Of a stretch of DNA of 64,000 bases, positions 50,850 to 61,812 are shown in pieces (the first letter of the stretch is position 1; each line of letters begins with the position of its first letter). Both the position numbers and the translations under genes were made by a program. The stretch is from Malania oleifera (Eukaryota > Streptophyta > Magnoliopsida > Santalales > Ximeniaceae). The DNA is taken from contig NC_080423.1 of the NCBI RefSeq assembly GCF_029873635.1, positions 89,325,191 through 89,389,190 on the forward strand, read 5' to 3'. Under the pieces are notes generated by a model, which was not told the DNA's origin, made no database searches, and saw nothing but the letters and a program-made list of their open reading frames with translations.

Positions 50850-53130
50850 TGTTAGAATTGGTGTATTTCCAGGAGGGGGGTTGAATTGGAATTTAAAACT
50901 TTTTCTCCTAGGTTAATCTATTCAACAACAGTATATACACAACCTAGGGTCTTGTCTGTGCAATTTTTGAATGCGTAGATAAAAGTGATGTGGAAATTAA
51001 ATCAAATGCATCATTCACACAATAACGCATACGTGCAATAAATATAAAGTGCGAAAATGTAAGTGAACACACGATATGTTATCGAGGTTCGGCCAATTGT
51101 GCCTACGTCCCCGCCTCTAACTCGCAAGCCAGAGGATTCCACTAATGGCTTACTTAAGGGTGGAGCGACACCGATTTCAACCAGGTCAAATTAACACAGG
51201 ACTGACCTCAACCTTAACCAGGTCAATTAGTGGGGCTGACTTCAACCTACACGCCTTAACAGAACGACGCACCTAGCTTTCCTAACCGGGTCTAAGCCAA
51301 TTCGGGACTATTCCAGGGCTAGTCTCCCTCTTTAGGCCCGTGCCTAGAAATACAAAAAATGTGTATTACAATCAAATGGTACAGTGATTGTACTTTTGTG
51401 TAAAGCAGATATGTACCCAGTTACGCACAATAACATACACCACAAATGATATAATAAGTAAGCTCAATGTGGTCTAAATAGTTCAACTCTCAAAGATATT
51501 TTCTATCTGCGTAATGCGTACGTGAGAGTGACAAACAAGCAATCTTTGTATCACAAGATATTCAATAAATAAGTTCACACAAAGATGTCAAGTCTCAAGT
51601 ATCTTAATCAGCAAGATATCTCAAGCATGTAAGTATCAAATGATGTATATGCTTGGTTTGCAAAAGATGTGTAATCTTTGTATTCAACAAATAATGTATG
51701 AGTGAGTGAATATTGCAACAAAGATCACTATCACAAACAAAAATATTATTTCACAAATGTATCAATATAAATCACACAAGATATTTGAGTATGTTTTGAA
51801 AATGATTTTGCAACCCAAATACAAATACAAGCTACCTAAGATATTGTAACACAAATGCAATACTCAAAAGCTTAAGCAAGTTTTCTTAGGATAGACTTAT
51901 TAGCAAAAGCCCCCTAAGAACACTTAGGTTTAGCTCTCGTAAAAATCGAATTAATCAATCAAGAGTGGGAGAGCAAACCTATTTAAACTAGCACTCAATC
52001 AACTTACAAAGGGTTTAATCAGTATAAGAAGGTAAGTATGAGTGTATGAGGGTAAAATATGAGTATTATAAGATTTGGAAATTTCAGAGAATTTCTCCTA
52101 ATCAAAGTGGTTAATCCATCATTCATTTTCACAAATGATCTCACATATATAGGCATGAAAGAAAATATGACCGTTGGGGACCTATTGGGTATTATTAGGA
52201 AAGTTTAATGATGTTTAAAGCATTTTAACCCTGTTTAAAAAATATTTAACTGTAGTAAAAATCAGGACAACCCGAGAGGTCCAGTCGGCCAAAACAAGTT
52301 CGGTCGACCAAGTCTCATATGGTTCGGTCGACTAGGGGACTTTTGAACTGAGGGCTCGGTCGACCAGGAGAGGGAGATTTTTCAAATCTCCGAGGTTCAG
52401 TCGACCGGTCCAATTTGAACTGGCTGGTTCGGTCGACCAAACAACTGGAATTTCTCCCGATGACCCTTGGTCGACTAGGTAGTTGGTGTACAAACCTAGC
52501 TCAGTCGACCAGATGGTCAAAATGTTGAACAGAGAGGGTTTCGCTCGATCGGGCCTTTTTAAACTACCTGGTTCGGTCGACCAGGGCCTTGGTCAACTGT
52601 TGACCCAGACATGGTTCGGTCGACCAGGGCAGAATGAACTGCCTGATTCAGTCGACCGAAAGTGCACCAAGTGTGCATTTTGGTCCCGTTTTGAGACATA
52701 CAAACCCTAATCAAGTGCCTAACAAACATATGTGTAAATGTGTGTGTCCTAGGGTCACTTGGGGTCCAACTTTAAGAAACCAAAAAAGTCTGGTGTCGGT
52801 TGAAGGGAAAACCCTAAGGTCTTTCTAAGGTCCTTTCTCATTCACGGTTTTTTTGAGCTTACGTATTATCATATATGTGATGTGTATGAGCTTATTACAA
52901 ACCAAAGCCCTAATTACAATTATAGACCTTTCCCACTTAATTATTACAGACCCAAATATAAATTACAACAAATAAATTATATCTAGGATCTTCAGGGTCT
53001 TCGTTTTCCTCTAGGTCTCCGAGTGCCATCATAGGATACTACCAAGATAAACCTGTACATCAACTCAGCAGTCATTAAATACCTGAATATTTGTTATAAT
53101 CAAAACAGGGTATGACCCATAGGATCAATA
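50850..53130 (-). mobile_element. SIRE-like solo LTR 'E1' nested in gypsy LTR D, with 5-bp target duplication
   Basis: A 2281-bp LTR is flanked by CATGC (50845-50849 and 53131-53135). It starts TGTTAGAATTGG in plus orientation, with the AGGAGGGGGGTTGAATT phrase typical of SIRE-like LTR ends. It finishes GGATCAATA, so CA has become TA. On the minus strand: TTTTGATTATAACAAAT near the start, a palindrome array (52656-52303), a TATA-like CTATATATGTG (near 52154-52144), and the GGGGGG-rich end. The region 51065-51200 (GATATGTTAT, TGTGCCTACGTCCCCGCC) matches E2 at 56430-56540. Confidence 0.8.
52303..52656. promoter_or_regulatory. Palindrome array (TTCGGTCGACCA) in LTR E1
   Basis: Ten perfect GTCGAC cores lie at 52303, 52327, 52359, 52400, 52432, 52470, 52504, 52576, 52619 and 52651. 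Most are within GGTTCGGTCGACCA, and one decayed CTCGATCGG lies near 52543. Spacing is 24-43 bp, so it is less regular than in LTRs A and F. In the sense direction the array lies upstream of the TATA-like box. Confidence 0.65.
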
Positions 53131-53158
53131 CATGCATATTATTTTTGGGGTCGTTACA
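53131..53158 (-). repeat. Terminus of gypsy LTR D
   Basis: TTTTTGGGGTCGTTACA matches the terminus of LTR C (TTTTTGGGGTCATTACA, ending 4899). The first five bases are the E1 target duplication. Confidence 0.75.
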
Positions 53159-55544
53159 AATATTCCCATGTTTTTCCTATAATATGAATTAATAATTATA
53201 CAGAGGAGATAAGCATGCACTTCATCCATTCACAAACAATTCTGCACGACCATAAAATAAGATGATCGAAAATATGATGCCTGAGTTTCACTGTTGAAGT
53301 TGAATTACTAATGTAGAAAATGACATGAAACCATTAAACAGAAAATGAAAATAAGAAGTACACATCTTTCTCAGAAATTGGTAGCTCGGGTCTTGGAAGA
53401 ATCGCCTTATGATTCTTGCTTTAATAGAAAAGAAGAATTCCTTGTAACAAAAAATAGAGCAAATACTCTGATTCTTCAAGGGAAACAAAAAAGGCATCAT
53501 ACTAGCATTTATTTGAAATCAAATCAAATCTCTCTCAACAAAATTAGTAAAATGAAGGAAGAAAAGGAACATACCAAAAATACAACTGAGAGAACTTTCT
53601 GGTTCTTTTCTAATCTAGAATGATGAATACTATCTCCTGAATGTTGACGATTATTATCCCTCTTCACTCCATCTTCACAACTCTCCTTCGCAAGCCATAT
53701 AAAGACTTAGAGAAAGAAGCATCTGTGGATATGCAAAAAGAAAAATAAAAAACAAAAACAAAAATAAAAACAAAAATGATGAATGAAGTGAACAACACCA
53801 AAATCACGAAGCTTCTAACTCAAAAGACCCAACATATAGGCCTACGTGGAAAATTGCGTAGCAGTCAAAGAAATGTCCACATTTCCATTCCATTCCATCT
53901 GCAAACCAAAAGTTACTGACATCTTAAAGATCCCTATTCCTTCCCTAACACCCCCCCCCCACCCAAAATAAAAGGGATGGGGACACCCGAAGAGAAACAA
54001 AGACAAAAAATAATGATGTAGTATTGGTATAATGTTGTTGTATCATTTTACATAGTCTAGAGGTGAGCCAAACATTAGTCAATTTAAGTTTGTTGTTTCT
54101 TCTGTTATCTACACCCATCCATGGATATTTTAAAGGGATTTCCCTACTTTGTTGCCCACTTACTATTTTCCTAAAATATCCCTATAAAACATTAATTGAA
54201 ATTAAAAAAAAAATATACACTATAGGAAAATAAGTTATGTATTCAAAATTTTTTGTTAACATCCAAAAGTCCATTTAAACAAATTATAAATTTTAATAAT
54301 ACATATTACTACCACTGGAGAAAACTTTGTCCAACATATTTACTCATAGTGAGATATCATTAATTTTATTAAAAAAATAAAAATAAATGAAGACATTACA
54401 CACGAAACATGTGTCCAATGACTTGTACAAAGCAAACAAACAGTAACATCTTTGCAATTATGACCAAAGATTTCAGTCTTATCAGCAGCAAACCTTAGTA
54501 GTCTGGTAATCCAAATCACTTGCAATAACCAACATTTTGAAAAGGCAAGATGTGTTGTCTCTTTGCCAAAGCTGAAAAACAACTGACATTGAACTAATCA
54601 GGTGAATGTGGAAACCTAACTGGTTGTTCTAGAAAGAAAAGAAATCCAGACATTATTACCTAAGGGAACACTGATCACATGCACTGAGAATTTCCCAACT
54701 ATTGATAATAGAATTTTAGTTTTTGTAGCTAGACCAAATCTGCGACTTAAACAAAGGGGAAAAGGGAGGATAAAGATGCTAAATAAATACATAAAAGATG
54801 GTGTCAATGGCGGTTCTTAGGGTGTCTTTTCTACTAGGAATTCGAACAGATTATTTGACAATGGATCTACTTGGAATTCGAATAGATTCAACAGCATAGA
54901 AAAAACCTGAAAATTTTCTCAAGAAAATTTTTACCAAAAAGAAAAAACAAAAAGAATGGATTAATACAAAGAATCAGAAAAATGAAAGTCAAAAATTAGC
55001 GGTTGATTAATACAAAAAAAATATAAATGTAGAAGATTGTAGCTGCTCAGATCTGAGATCTTCGCAGATCAGAGCATAGAATACCTGCGAAGAGTGGTCA
55101 TATTTAACAATAGAGCGAGGCAGCTTCTTTGTTTTGGGCGATTCCAATGTTCGCTCTATTTAATAGGGGCTGTTTAGTTGCTAATTTAAGGTTGTCTCAC
55201 TTCCGGAAAGGTCCACGAATAGACCGAATGAAGAATAGATCGACGAATGTGCAGGATCCCTTCATCATTAAACTCGGCGAACAGAGGAGACGCCGTAGAA
55301 GGCAACACAGTGGTTTCAGACAACTTTTTCACCTACAGAAGAGGAATAGGGCATTGGGCAACTTCAGATACACCATTGTGGTCTAGTTTCTGAATCTTTG
55401 GGCAAGGCTCTTTGACTTTGGGACTCTTTTGATGTTTCTAGAGTGAAGGAGGCGAAAGGGAAAGAAAGGAGGATCCGGAGGAGGGAAAGGAGGGAGGATT
55501 GGAGGGAAAGGATTTGGGGAAATCCGTGCAGGTTTAAGTTAGAC
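53159..55544. other. Unassigned region left of the CACTA repeats
   Basis: Several short open frames, none with a motif I recognise. 55030-55085 holds inverted AGATC-rich sequence. It could be the body of the CACTA element, including captured host DNA, because its right end is at 58504. No left CACTACAAGAAA terminus was found here. Confidence 0.35.
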
Positions 55545-56208
55545 TATTAATGACAAATCCTTGAATAGTCACTAATACCCTATTATTAGTAATGAATTTT
55601 CCAAACCGTTACTAATACTCTTAACAAAATTGTTTTTATATTTTTTTAAATAAAAACACTATTAGTGACGAATCCTTGAATCGTCACTAATACCCTACTA
55701 TTAGTGACGAATTTGCCAAACCATTACTAATACTCTTAGCTAAAGTATTTCTACATTTTTTAAATAAAAATACTATTAGTGACGAATCCTTGAACCGTCA
55801 CTAATACCATATTATTAGTGACGAATTTGCCAAAACGTCACTAATACTCTTAACTAAATTAGTTCTACATTTTTAAAATAAAAATATTATTAGTGACGAA
55901 TCCTTGAACCGTCACTAATACCCTATTATTAGTGATGAATTTGCCAAACTGTCACTAATACTCTTAACTAAATTATTTCTGTATTTTTTAAATAAAAACA
56001 CTATTAGTGATGAATCCTTGAACCGTCACTAATACACTTTTATTAGTGACGAATTTTCCAAACATTCACTAATATAGTTAAATAAATTATTTTTATATTT
56101 TATTAAATAAATAAAATTATTAGTGATGGTTTATAAACCGTCACTAATACTTGCTATTTATACTATACAATACTATTAGTGACAGTTTATTAACCGTCAC
56201 TAATAAGA
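55545..56208. repeat. CACTA subterminal tandem repeats (units of about 115 bp)
   Basis: Five units of about 113-117 bp and a partial one start at about 55545, 55661, 55774, 55888 and 56002. Each has the form TATTAGTGACGAATCCTTGAA, CGTCACTAATA, TATTAGTGACGAATTTGCC, GTCACTAATACTCTTAACTAAA, then T- and A-rich DNA. TTAGTGACG and CGTCACTAA alternate as inverted pairs, as in subterminal transposase-binding regions of CACTA elements. They continue at 58341-58480 after E2. Confidence 0.75.
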
Positions 56209-58335
56209 TGTTAGCTTTGGTATATTCCCAAAAGGGGGGGTGAATTGAAATTTTAAAACTTATTCCTAAGTTAAATCAGATGTTAGCAGAATATCACAAC
56301 CTAGGGTCAGTCTATACAATCCCAAATGCGCAGATTAATATAATATGCAGAAATTTAAATCATACGCATCATTCACAATAAAACATACATGTGCAGTAAA
56401 TAAATTACAAAAATGTAAAGAACACACACGATATGTTATTGGGGTTCGACCAACTGTGCCTACGTCCCCGCCTTTATCTCACAAGCTCGAGAATTCCACT
56501 AATGCTCACTTAATGGATGGAACGACACCGATTACAATAAGGTCAATTAGCACAAGACTGACCTCAACCTTTACAAACTCTCCTTACGGGGTGGAGAAGG
56601 CCATAGGTCAAATTCACAGAGCTGACCTCAACCTTTACACAATCTTTACCGAATTGGATTACCGCCCCCTCAGGCCATGCCTGGAAATATAACAATATGT
56701 TCACTCAAATGGTACAGTGATTATGTTTTCTTGTAAAGTAGATATGTACCCCAATACGCACAGTATACTTAATCAATCACATACACATCAACCATGTAGG
56801 TAATGTAAGCTTAGTGATGTGTATTTTTTGTGCAAGCTACACTCAACAAGATATGATCGTTAATATGTTCAAGAGTTTTCTAATCAAGCTATTTCTTTGA
56901 AACAATATATATCAAATCTCAATAATAATCCAGGGTTTCAAAGATGTTACAAATATTCAAAACAACTCAAAATATTTTCTTCAATGTAATATGCTTAAGA
57001 GTAGTTTGAAAAATATTATAGCTTGTAGAAAATGTTTTTGCACAACAAAATCAAACTATAGGAATCTTTGCAATGACAATGCAAAGATCCTTAAGCTAAC
57101 GAGCTTTTCCCAACACTAGATTTATCAAATAAAATCTGTGGGAAAAACTTTGCTAACTCCCCAAAAATAAATCAATCAATCAAACAAGAGCACTGAGAGT
57201 ATTAGCAACCTACTACAATCAATCAAACAAGAGCACTGAGAGTATTAGCAACCTACTATACACTAGCACAATCAGTATACTCTCACAATACTAAAATGTA
57301 TCAAGGGAATAAATATTTGAGAGTGTTTTGGGCAAAATGAGATTTTGAGATAGAGAGAATTTTTGCTAACTATTTTGGCTAATCACCCTCTAATCTTGCA
57401 AATGAACCCATATTTATAAACTAGGTTAAAAATATAACCGTTTGGGACATGATGAGAATTATTAGAAAAGATTCAAAATGTTTAAACACCATTAACCTCA
57501 CATAACCCAATTTTACCGCGGTTAAATAATTTTTAACCTGCCGAGGTTCGGGTGGCTGAATCGAGGTTCGGTCGCCCGAACAGACATAGTACTAAAAGTA
57601 ATTTAAATGAGTTCGGTCGCCTATGTCTTGGTTCGCCAGCCCGAAAGAAAGTCAGTAGAATTTGTTTATAGATTCGGGTGCTCGGTCTTAGGTTCGGTTA
57701 ACTGAACTAGCCAATTCGATCGCTCAAGCCCTATTTTGAATGTGATCATTCGAGCATCCAGGTAGTTGAAAATGAACCTGACACAGGTTTGGGTACCCGA
57801 GAGAGATACGCTCAAAATATGTTCGGTCGCCCGAAGTCTGGTCAAACTATTGACTTCTCAACAGTTCGAGCGCCCAAGGTGATTTGTTCACCTAGGGTTC
57901 GGTCGCCCAAGCTCTCTCAACTTTTCTCATTAAGTTCATTTTAGTCTTAATTTGATTCCCCTAATTATGATAAGTGATTATGGGGACTTTGTGCACAATG
58001 TGTAGGAACCTAGGGTCTTTTTAAGTACGTCCAAAAACCTAGCATCAGTTGACCAAAGTCATTCGGTCCATATGGTCAATCTACGGCCATTTTGAGAGCT
58101 TACAAATACCTACACGCATGGCATGCAGAGATTATTACAGACCTTTGAAACGAAATTATTATATACCCATATAATATAAATTACAACAAAAGAAGTCTTC
58201 GGGGTCTTTAGCCCTTGAGTCTTCATGTGCCATTAGTTGATCTGCTAATTATATACCTACACACAAATTCGAAAGTCATCAAATACCAAGAGTATTTGTC
58301 ATTATCAAAATTGAGTATGGCCTATCAGGTCAACA
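56209..58335 (-). mobile_element. SIRE-like solo LTR 'E2' nested in CACTA repeats, with 5-bp target duplication
   Basis: A 2127-bp LTR lies between perfect TAAGA repeats (56204-56208 and 58336-58340). It starts TGTTAGCTTTGG and ends GGTCAACA, so TG/CA termini are intact. It matches E1 over much of its length (for example 56430-56540 against 51065-51200). On the minus strand it has a palindrome array (57905-57545) upstream of a TATA box (TTTATAAATATGG, near 57422-57410). No internal region remains. A direct duplication lies at 57175-57255 (ATCAATCAAACAAGAGCACT twice). Confidence 0.85.
57545..57910. promoter_or_regulatory. Palindrome-like array (GTTCGGTCGCCCGAA) in LTR E2
   Basis: GTTCGGTCGC occurs at 57566, 57611, 57821 and 57897, with decayed relatives at about 57631, 57662, 57691, 57717, 57748, 57791 and 57863. 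The place in the LTR is the same as in E1, but the core has TCGCCC where E1 has TCGACC. Confidence 0.6.
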
Positions 58336-58340
58336 TAAGA

Positions 58341-58504
58341 GACTTTTAGTGACGCTTTGAAATCGTCACTAATACCCCGTGAATCGTCACTAATATTTTT
58401 CCGGGATAGTTTACGCACGAAAAGTGGTTTCCTGCAATGGTTTGCGCGGGGAATTCAATTCGTTACTAATACTTCCGTCATTAAAAACTAGTTTTCTTGT
58501 AGTG
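58341..58504. mobile_element. Right end of a CACTA transposon
   Basis: The subterminal motif continues (TTAGTGACGCTTTGAA, ATCGTCACTAATA) and the element closes with GTTTTCTTGTAGTG at 58491-58504. This is the inverse of CACTACAAGAAAAC, the terminal sequence of plant CACTA (En/Spm) elements. No transposase was recognised. The left end was not found. Confidence 0.75.
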
Positions 58505-58745
58505 TCGAATTGCAAGGGTTCTTGATGAACTTTGCTAAAAGGCTCTATGAGCGTAAAGAGATTGGTTCCCTTGTGGTGTAACGGCTTCTCCGCTGGTGAA
58601 GGAGATTGTGATAGTGGATTGAGAATCCTTGAATGTGTCTCAAGGCGTGGACATGGGTAAGAAGCTGAACTACGTTAATATTGTTTATCAAACTTTTCTT
58701 CCCTATACTCCTTAATATATATCTTGTGCATAGTTTATGTTCTAA
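58505..58745 (+). repeat. SIRE-like LTR fragment 'G' interrupted by the CACTA element
   Basis: GAATTGCAAGGGTTCTTG through TCTTGTGCATAGTTTATG is a close copy of the R/U5 part of the LTR at 45248-45485. The CACTA right end abuts it at the equivalent of GAACTGAATTG, so the transposon inserted into this LTR. The upstream half of the LTR was not found. Confidence 0.7.
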
Positions 58746-61119
58746 GATAGTATTTGGGAGTATGAATTATAAATTTGAACTAAAATTTATGTGAACTCTA
58801 CAGAACAAACTCAATAACATTTTATACTATTTTTATCCATTTGCAAAGATCCAAATGTGAAGTCCCAATTGCACGCTCCCTAACATAGAATAAGGGTGGT
58901 TTGGGAGTATAAATTTACAATCTTAGATTTGAAATCAGACCAAATGTGACATAATGTTTTATCATATTTTGTCGAAATATATGTTAATCAAAATCCAAAA
59001 TTTAAATTCTTTGCTGGCAAAACTTCTTTCTTTCACAAAATGGTATTTCTTCTCATCTTTCTCAACACCATTTACTCATATATTTATATTCAAATATCGA
59101 TTTAAATTGATCATCCCATCTCTTTGTTGGTGTCATGACAAAATAAGAATACCACAGATAAACTTGAGTTTATCTTAAAAATATTGTACTAAGTAGAGAG
59201 TGATTGAGAACCAACCTAACCCTATCTCCCAACTATATATATAAATATTAAACAACACGGATCCATGATAACACAGACTCAAGTGGCAAAATAGCATGAG
59301 CCCTATACTTTTTTGACCAATAAACCTATGTGACATGGATCTGATCATCACGAGCCCGTACTACGTAACATATATATATAAATATATAAATTTAGGATGC
59401 GATCGAGCTGCCTCTCTTGGAGTAGTTCCAAACCAGCAGTGAGAAGCTCGCACCAAATATAAACTATAAAAATATCCACAGCAAAAAAAAAAAAAAAAAA
59501 TCCAAAAAAAGAAAAGAAATAATAAACATTTACATTATATTGCAATCCAGCATGATTGATTGCGTAAGACAATGAGCATGCCCAGGGGCATTAGAAGGTG
59601 GGTTCCTACATCACCTCCATCTAATTTGACCTAATTTGTTAATTTGCACATTGATTACAGTGTCATTTGACGTCGTCTCTTGACCAATTATGTGAAAGCA
59701 CGATCAGCATCTCAATTTACCCGCCAATTCATTCACTTAAATGTTTAATTGCATCACACACATCGTGGTCGTTACTACCATATATATATATATGAAACCA
59801 ACGACTCGCAGTTTTTATCTTCCAAGTCACTCTTTCATGGAATTTTTCTTTTTAAATCTCTGAATTTAGAATTCGGTTTCATGTGTCACTGTTTTTATAA
59901 TATTTTTAATAAGTTAGATCAGATTATGATTTAACAACCCTGAGAGAGAAGGTCGGCAGTCCCATTAGTCAGCAAATGGATAATAAAATAATAATAATAA
60001 GATGAGGGGGAGCTGCTCGATAATTTCTACGTACATTATTAAGGAAATTGAGAAAGAAATGAAATATATAACAAATTATAAACAATAATTTTATTTTGCA
60101 TGTGATTAAAAAGTAATTTTTAAAATTTTTTTAATCAAGTTAAAAAAAATTTATTTTTAATAGCGTTTGACATAGGGAGAAAAATATAATTGAAAATGAA
60201 TTTACTTCTTAGTTTCCTTCCGAATCATTTGCTTAAATAAGATCCTTAACCCAAACAAATCCAAAGACAAATTGAGATTGTGGGGAAAAGTGTCCATTTG
60301 AATTTAGAATTTTATTTAAGAAAAGAAAAGTAAAGAAAAAATGAGGAGGAAACTCATTTTTCATTATTGTATTTTTCTTTTAAGTTAAATTCTATTCAAA
60401 ATAAAAATTTATTTTACTATGATTAATAATTAAGAATAACTAAATATTAATTGTGTGTAAAATCATAATTTTTTTTATAAATTTATTTTCTTTCCATTTA
60501 CATTTTTCCCCCAATTTTGGAGACAATCATTTTATTTTCTTACCTTGTTTAATTTTTTATCATATTATATTTACTATCAATTAAAAAGTCAGTGACCCTT
60601 TTTAATCTACCTTTTTTAGTCATAATATTCTAAAACTATTTTTTTATTTTTAAAATTTATACTTAAAATTTAAAATTAAAGTTTTAAATAATGGTTATTT
60701 TTTAAAAAATAATAAAGTAAAATTAGTAAGTCGCTACTTTATCATAATTTGATTACACATTTGGATCAAAAAACAAGTCTACTTGGAGATTTGAAAATGA
60801 AAATAGAAAACTTGAATCATCACATAGTTGACATTCACCATAGGAAATTAAGCAAACCTTATTAAATACTATTTCTGTTGCTAACTACAATTCCCACCCC
60901 ACAAATCATCAATTAATTTCCACTAATTTTAGCAGTCGAAATGACTACCAAAAAATAAAAAAAGAACGAAAACAAAAACAAGGGAAGTGGAGAATTGATC
61001 CTAATCTTCGAGCTAGCTAGCTAGCCAGCGGCAGTACCACTGATCATCAATGGCCGCCAACCATTGTGGACACAAGAGCTTTCTTCCTGATCACAGCAGA
61101 ATAGCAGCCTTGAAGCCCA
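58746..61119. other. Intergenic region, AT-rich
   Basis: No gene was recognised. 58740-58950 shows twice a phrase like GGGAGTATRAATTAYAA...TTTGAA. 59484-59501 is an A18 run. The last 150 bp before the minus-strand gene (60980-61119) would be its 3' untranslated region. Confidence 0.5.
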
Positions 61120-61662
61120 TTATCTCTCTCCTTCTTCCCAAATCCCAATCCCAAAACACAAAGCTGCAGCAGCCGATGATCCATAATTAAAACCTCTACT
61201 CTGAACACTAGTCAGATCCGACGAAGACGACGACGAAGACGAAGACGATGAAGATGTTGACGAAGAAGATGGTGAGGATGGCAAATGGGTTGTCCTACTT
61301 TTTCTGAATCTGTTAGGGTATAAGAAGCTGCGGAGGAGATTGGATGATGATGATCTTGGGGTAGTAGCACTGGTTCTGCCGGTCTTCATGGGTTTCTTGG
61401 TGGAAGTGGTGAAGTAGTAGGAGGGGGGAGGTGTGAGAGGAGGCAGCATGGGAGTGTCGCAGAGAGAATGCTTAGGGGTCCCTGGCTGGGACTCCCACCC
61501 GAAGGGCACTGCGCCGCTCAACCCGCCGTAGTACACTCTGGAGGAAGGAGCCTTGCTTGAGATCTCCTTGGAAAGGAGCTTGGAGAAGAACTTGTCGTCT
61601 TCCTTGATGTGGAGGGAGCTGCGATCATTTTGGCGAAGGTCAGAGTTTCTTCCCCTGGGCAT
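61120..61662 (-). CDS. Small Ser-rich protein with VPFGWESQPGTPK motif (DUF688-like), unknown function
   Basis: A 180-residue single-exon protein starting MPRGRNSDLRQ. The frame is open for a further 79 codons upstream, but that part is low-complexity and lies over the promoter, so the MPRGRN start is preferred. Residues 1-45 are charged (KEDDKFFSKLLSKE). About residues 50-65 read AVPFGWESQPGTPK, a motif I associate with a plant-specific family of unknown function. A Pro-rich LPPLTPPPSYYF follows, then a basic stretch (SFLYPNRFRKSRTTH), a run of about 20 Ser with few other residues (encoded by TCGTCTTCGTC-like repeats), and a conserved-looking end CFGIGIWEEGER. There is no signal peptide or membrane segment. 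Function is not known to me. Confidence 0.8.
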   Translation of the reverse strand: MPRGRNSDLRQNDRSSLHIKEDDKFFSKLLSKEISSKAPSSRVYYGGLSGAVPFGWESQPGTPKHSLCDTPMLPPLTPPPSYYFTTSTKKPMKTGRTSATTPRSSSSNLLRSFLYPNRFRKSRTTHLPSSPSSSSTSSSSSSSSSSSSDLTSVQSRGFNYGSSAAAALCFGIGIWEEGER

Positions 61663-61798
61663 TTTTAGGTTATTGGGATCTAATCCAGCTCTTGGAGTAT
61701 GGGAAAATGGGGAAAATGAAAATGCTGTTAACTTTCGGCTGCTATAGTTTTTTCTTGTTGTGATGATTAAATCAAAGGTACCTAAGAGATTGAAGCCG

Positions 61799-61812
61799 TA
61801 TATATATATATA
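61799..61812 (-). promoter_or_regulatory. Possible TATA box of the minus-strand gene
   Basis: TTATATATATATAT lies about 140 bp upstream of the chosen start codon on the minus strand, a usual distance for a plant promoter with a short leader. Confidence 0.5.

Noticed and set aside
50584-50855. Open frames across the (GA)n tract encoding (SL)n or (RE)n
   Set aside because: Dinucleotide repeats keep several frames open by themselves; no conserved sequence flanks them.
52332-52710. Open frames through the GGTCGACC array on both strands
   Set aside because: The array lies in an LTR promoter region; the frames are a by-product of the repeated core and lack any domain.
55129-55386. 85-residue plus-strand frame with an RRRRRR stretch
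   Set aside because: No homology recognised; basic run alone is not evidence of a gene; lies next to CACTA repeats.
61553-61747. Plus-strand open frame over the minus-strand gene
   Set aside because: It is a shadow of the coding strand opposite and has no motif.
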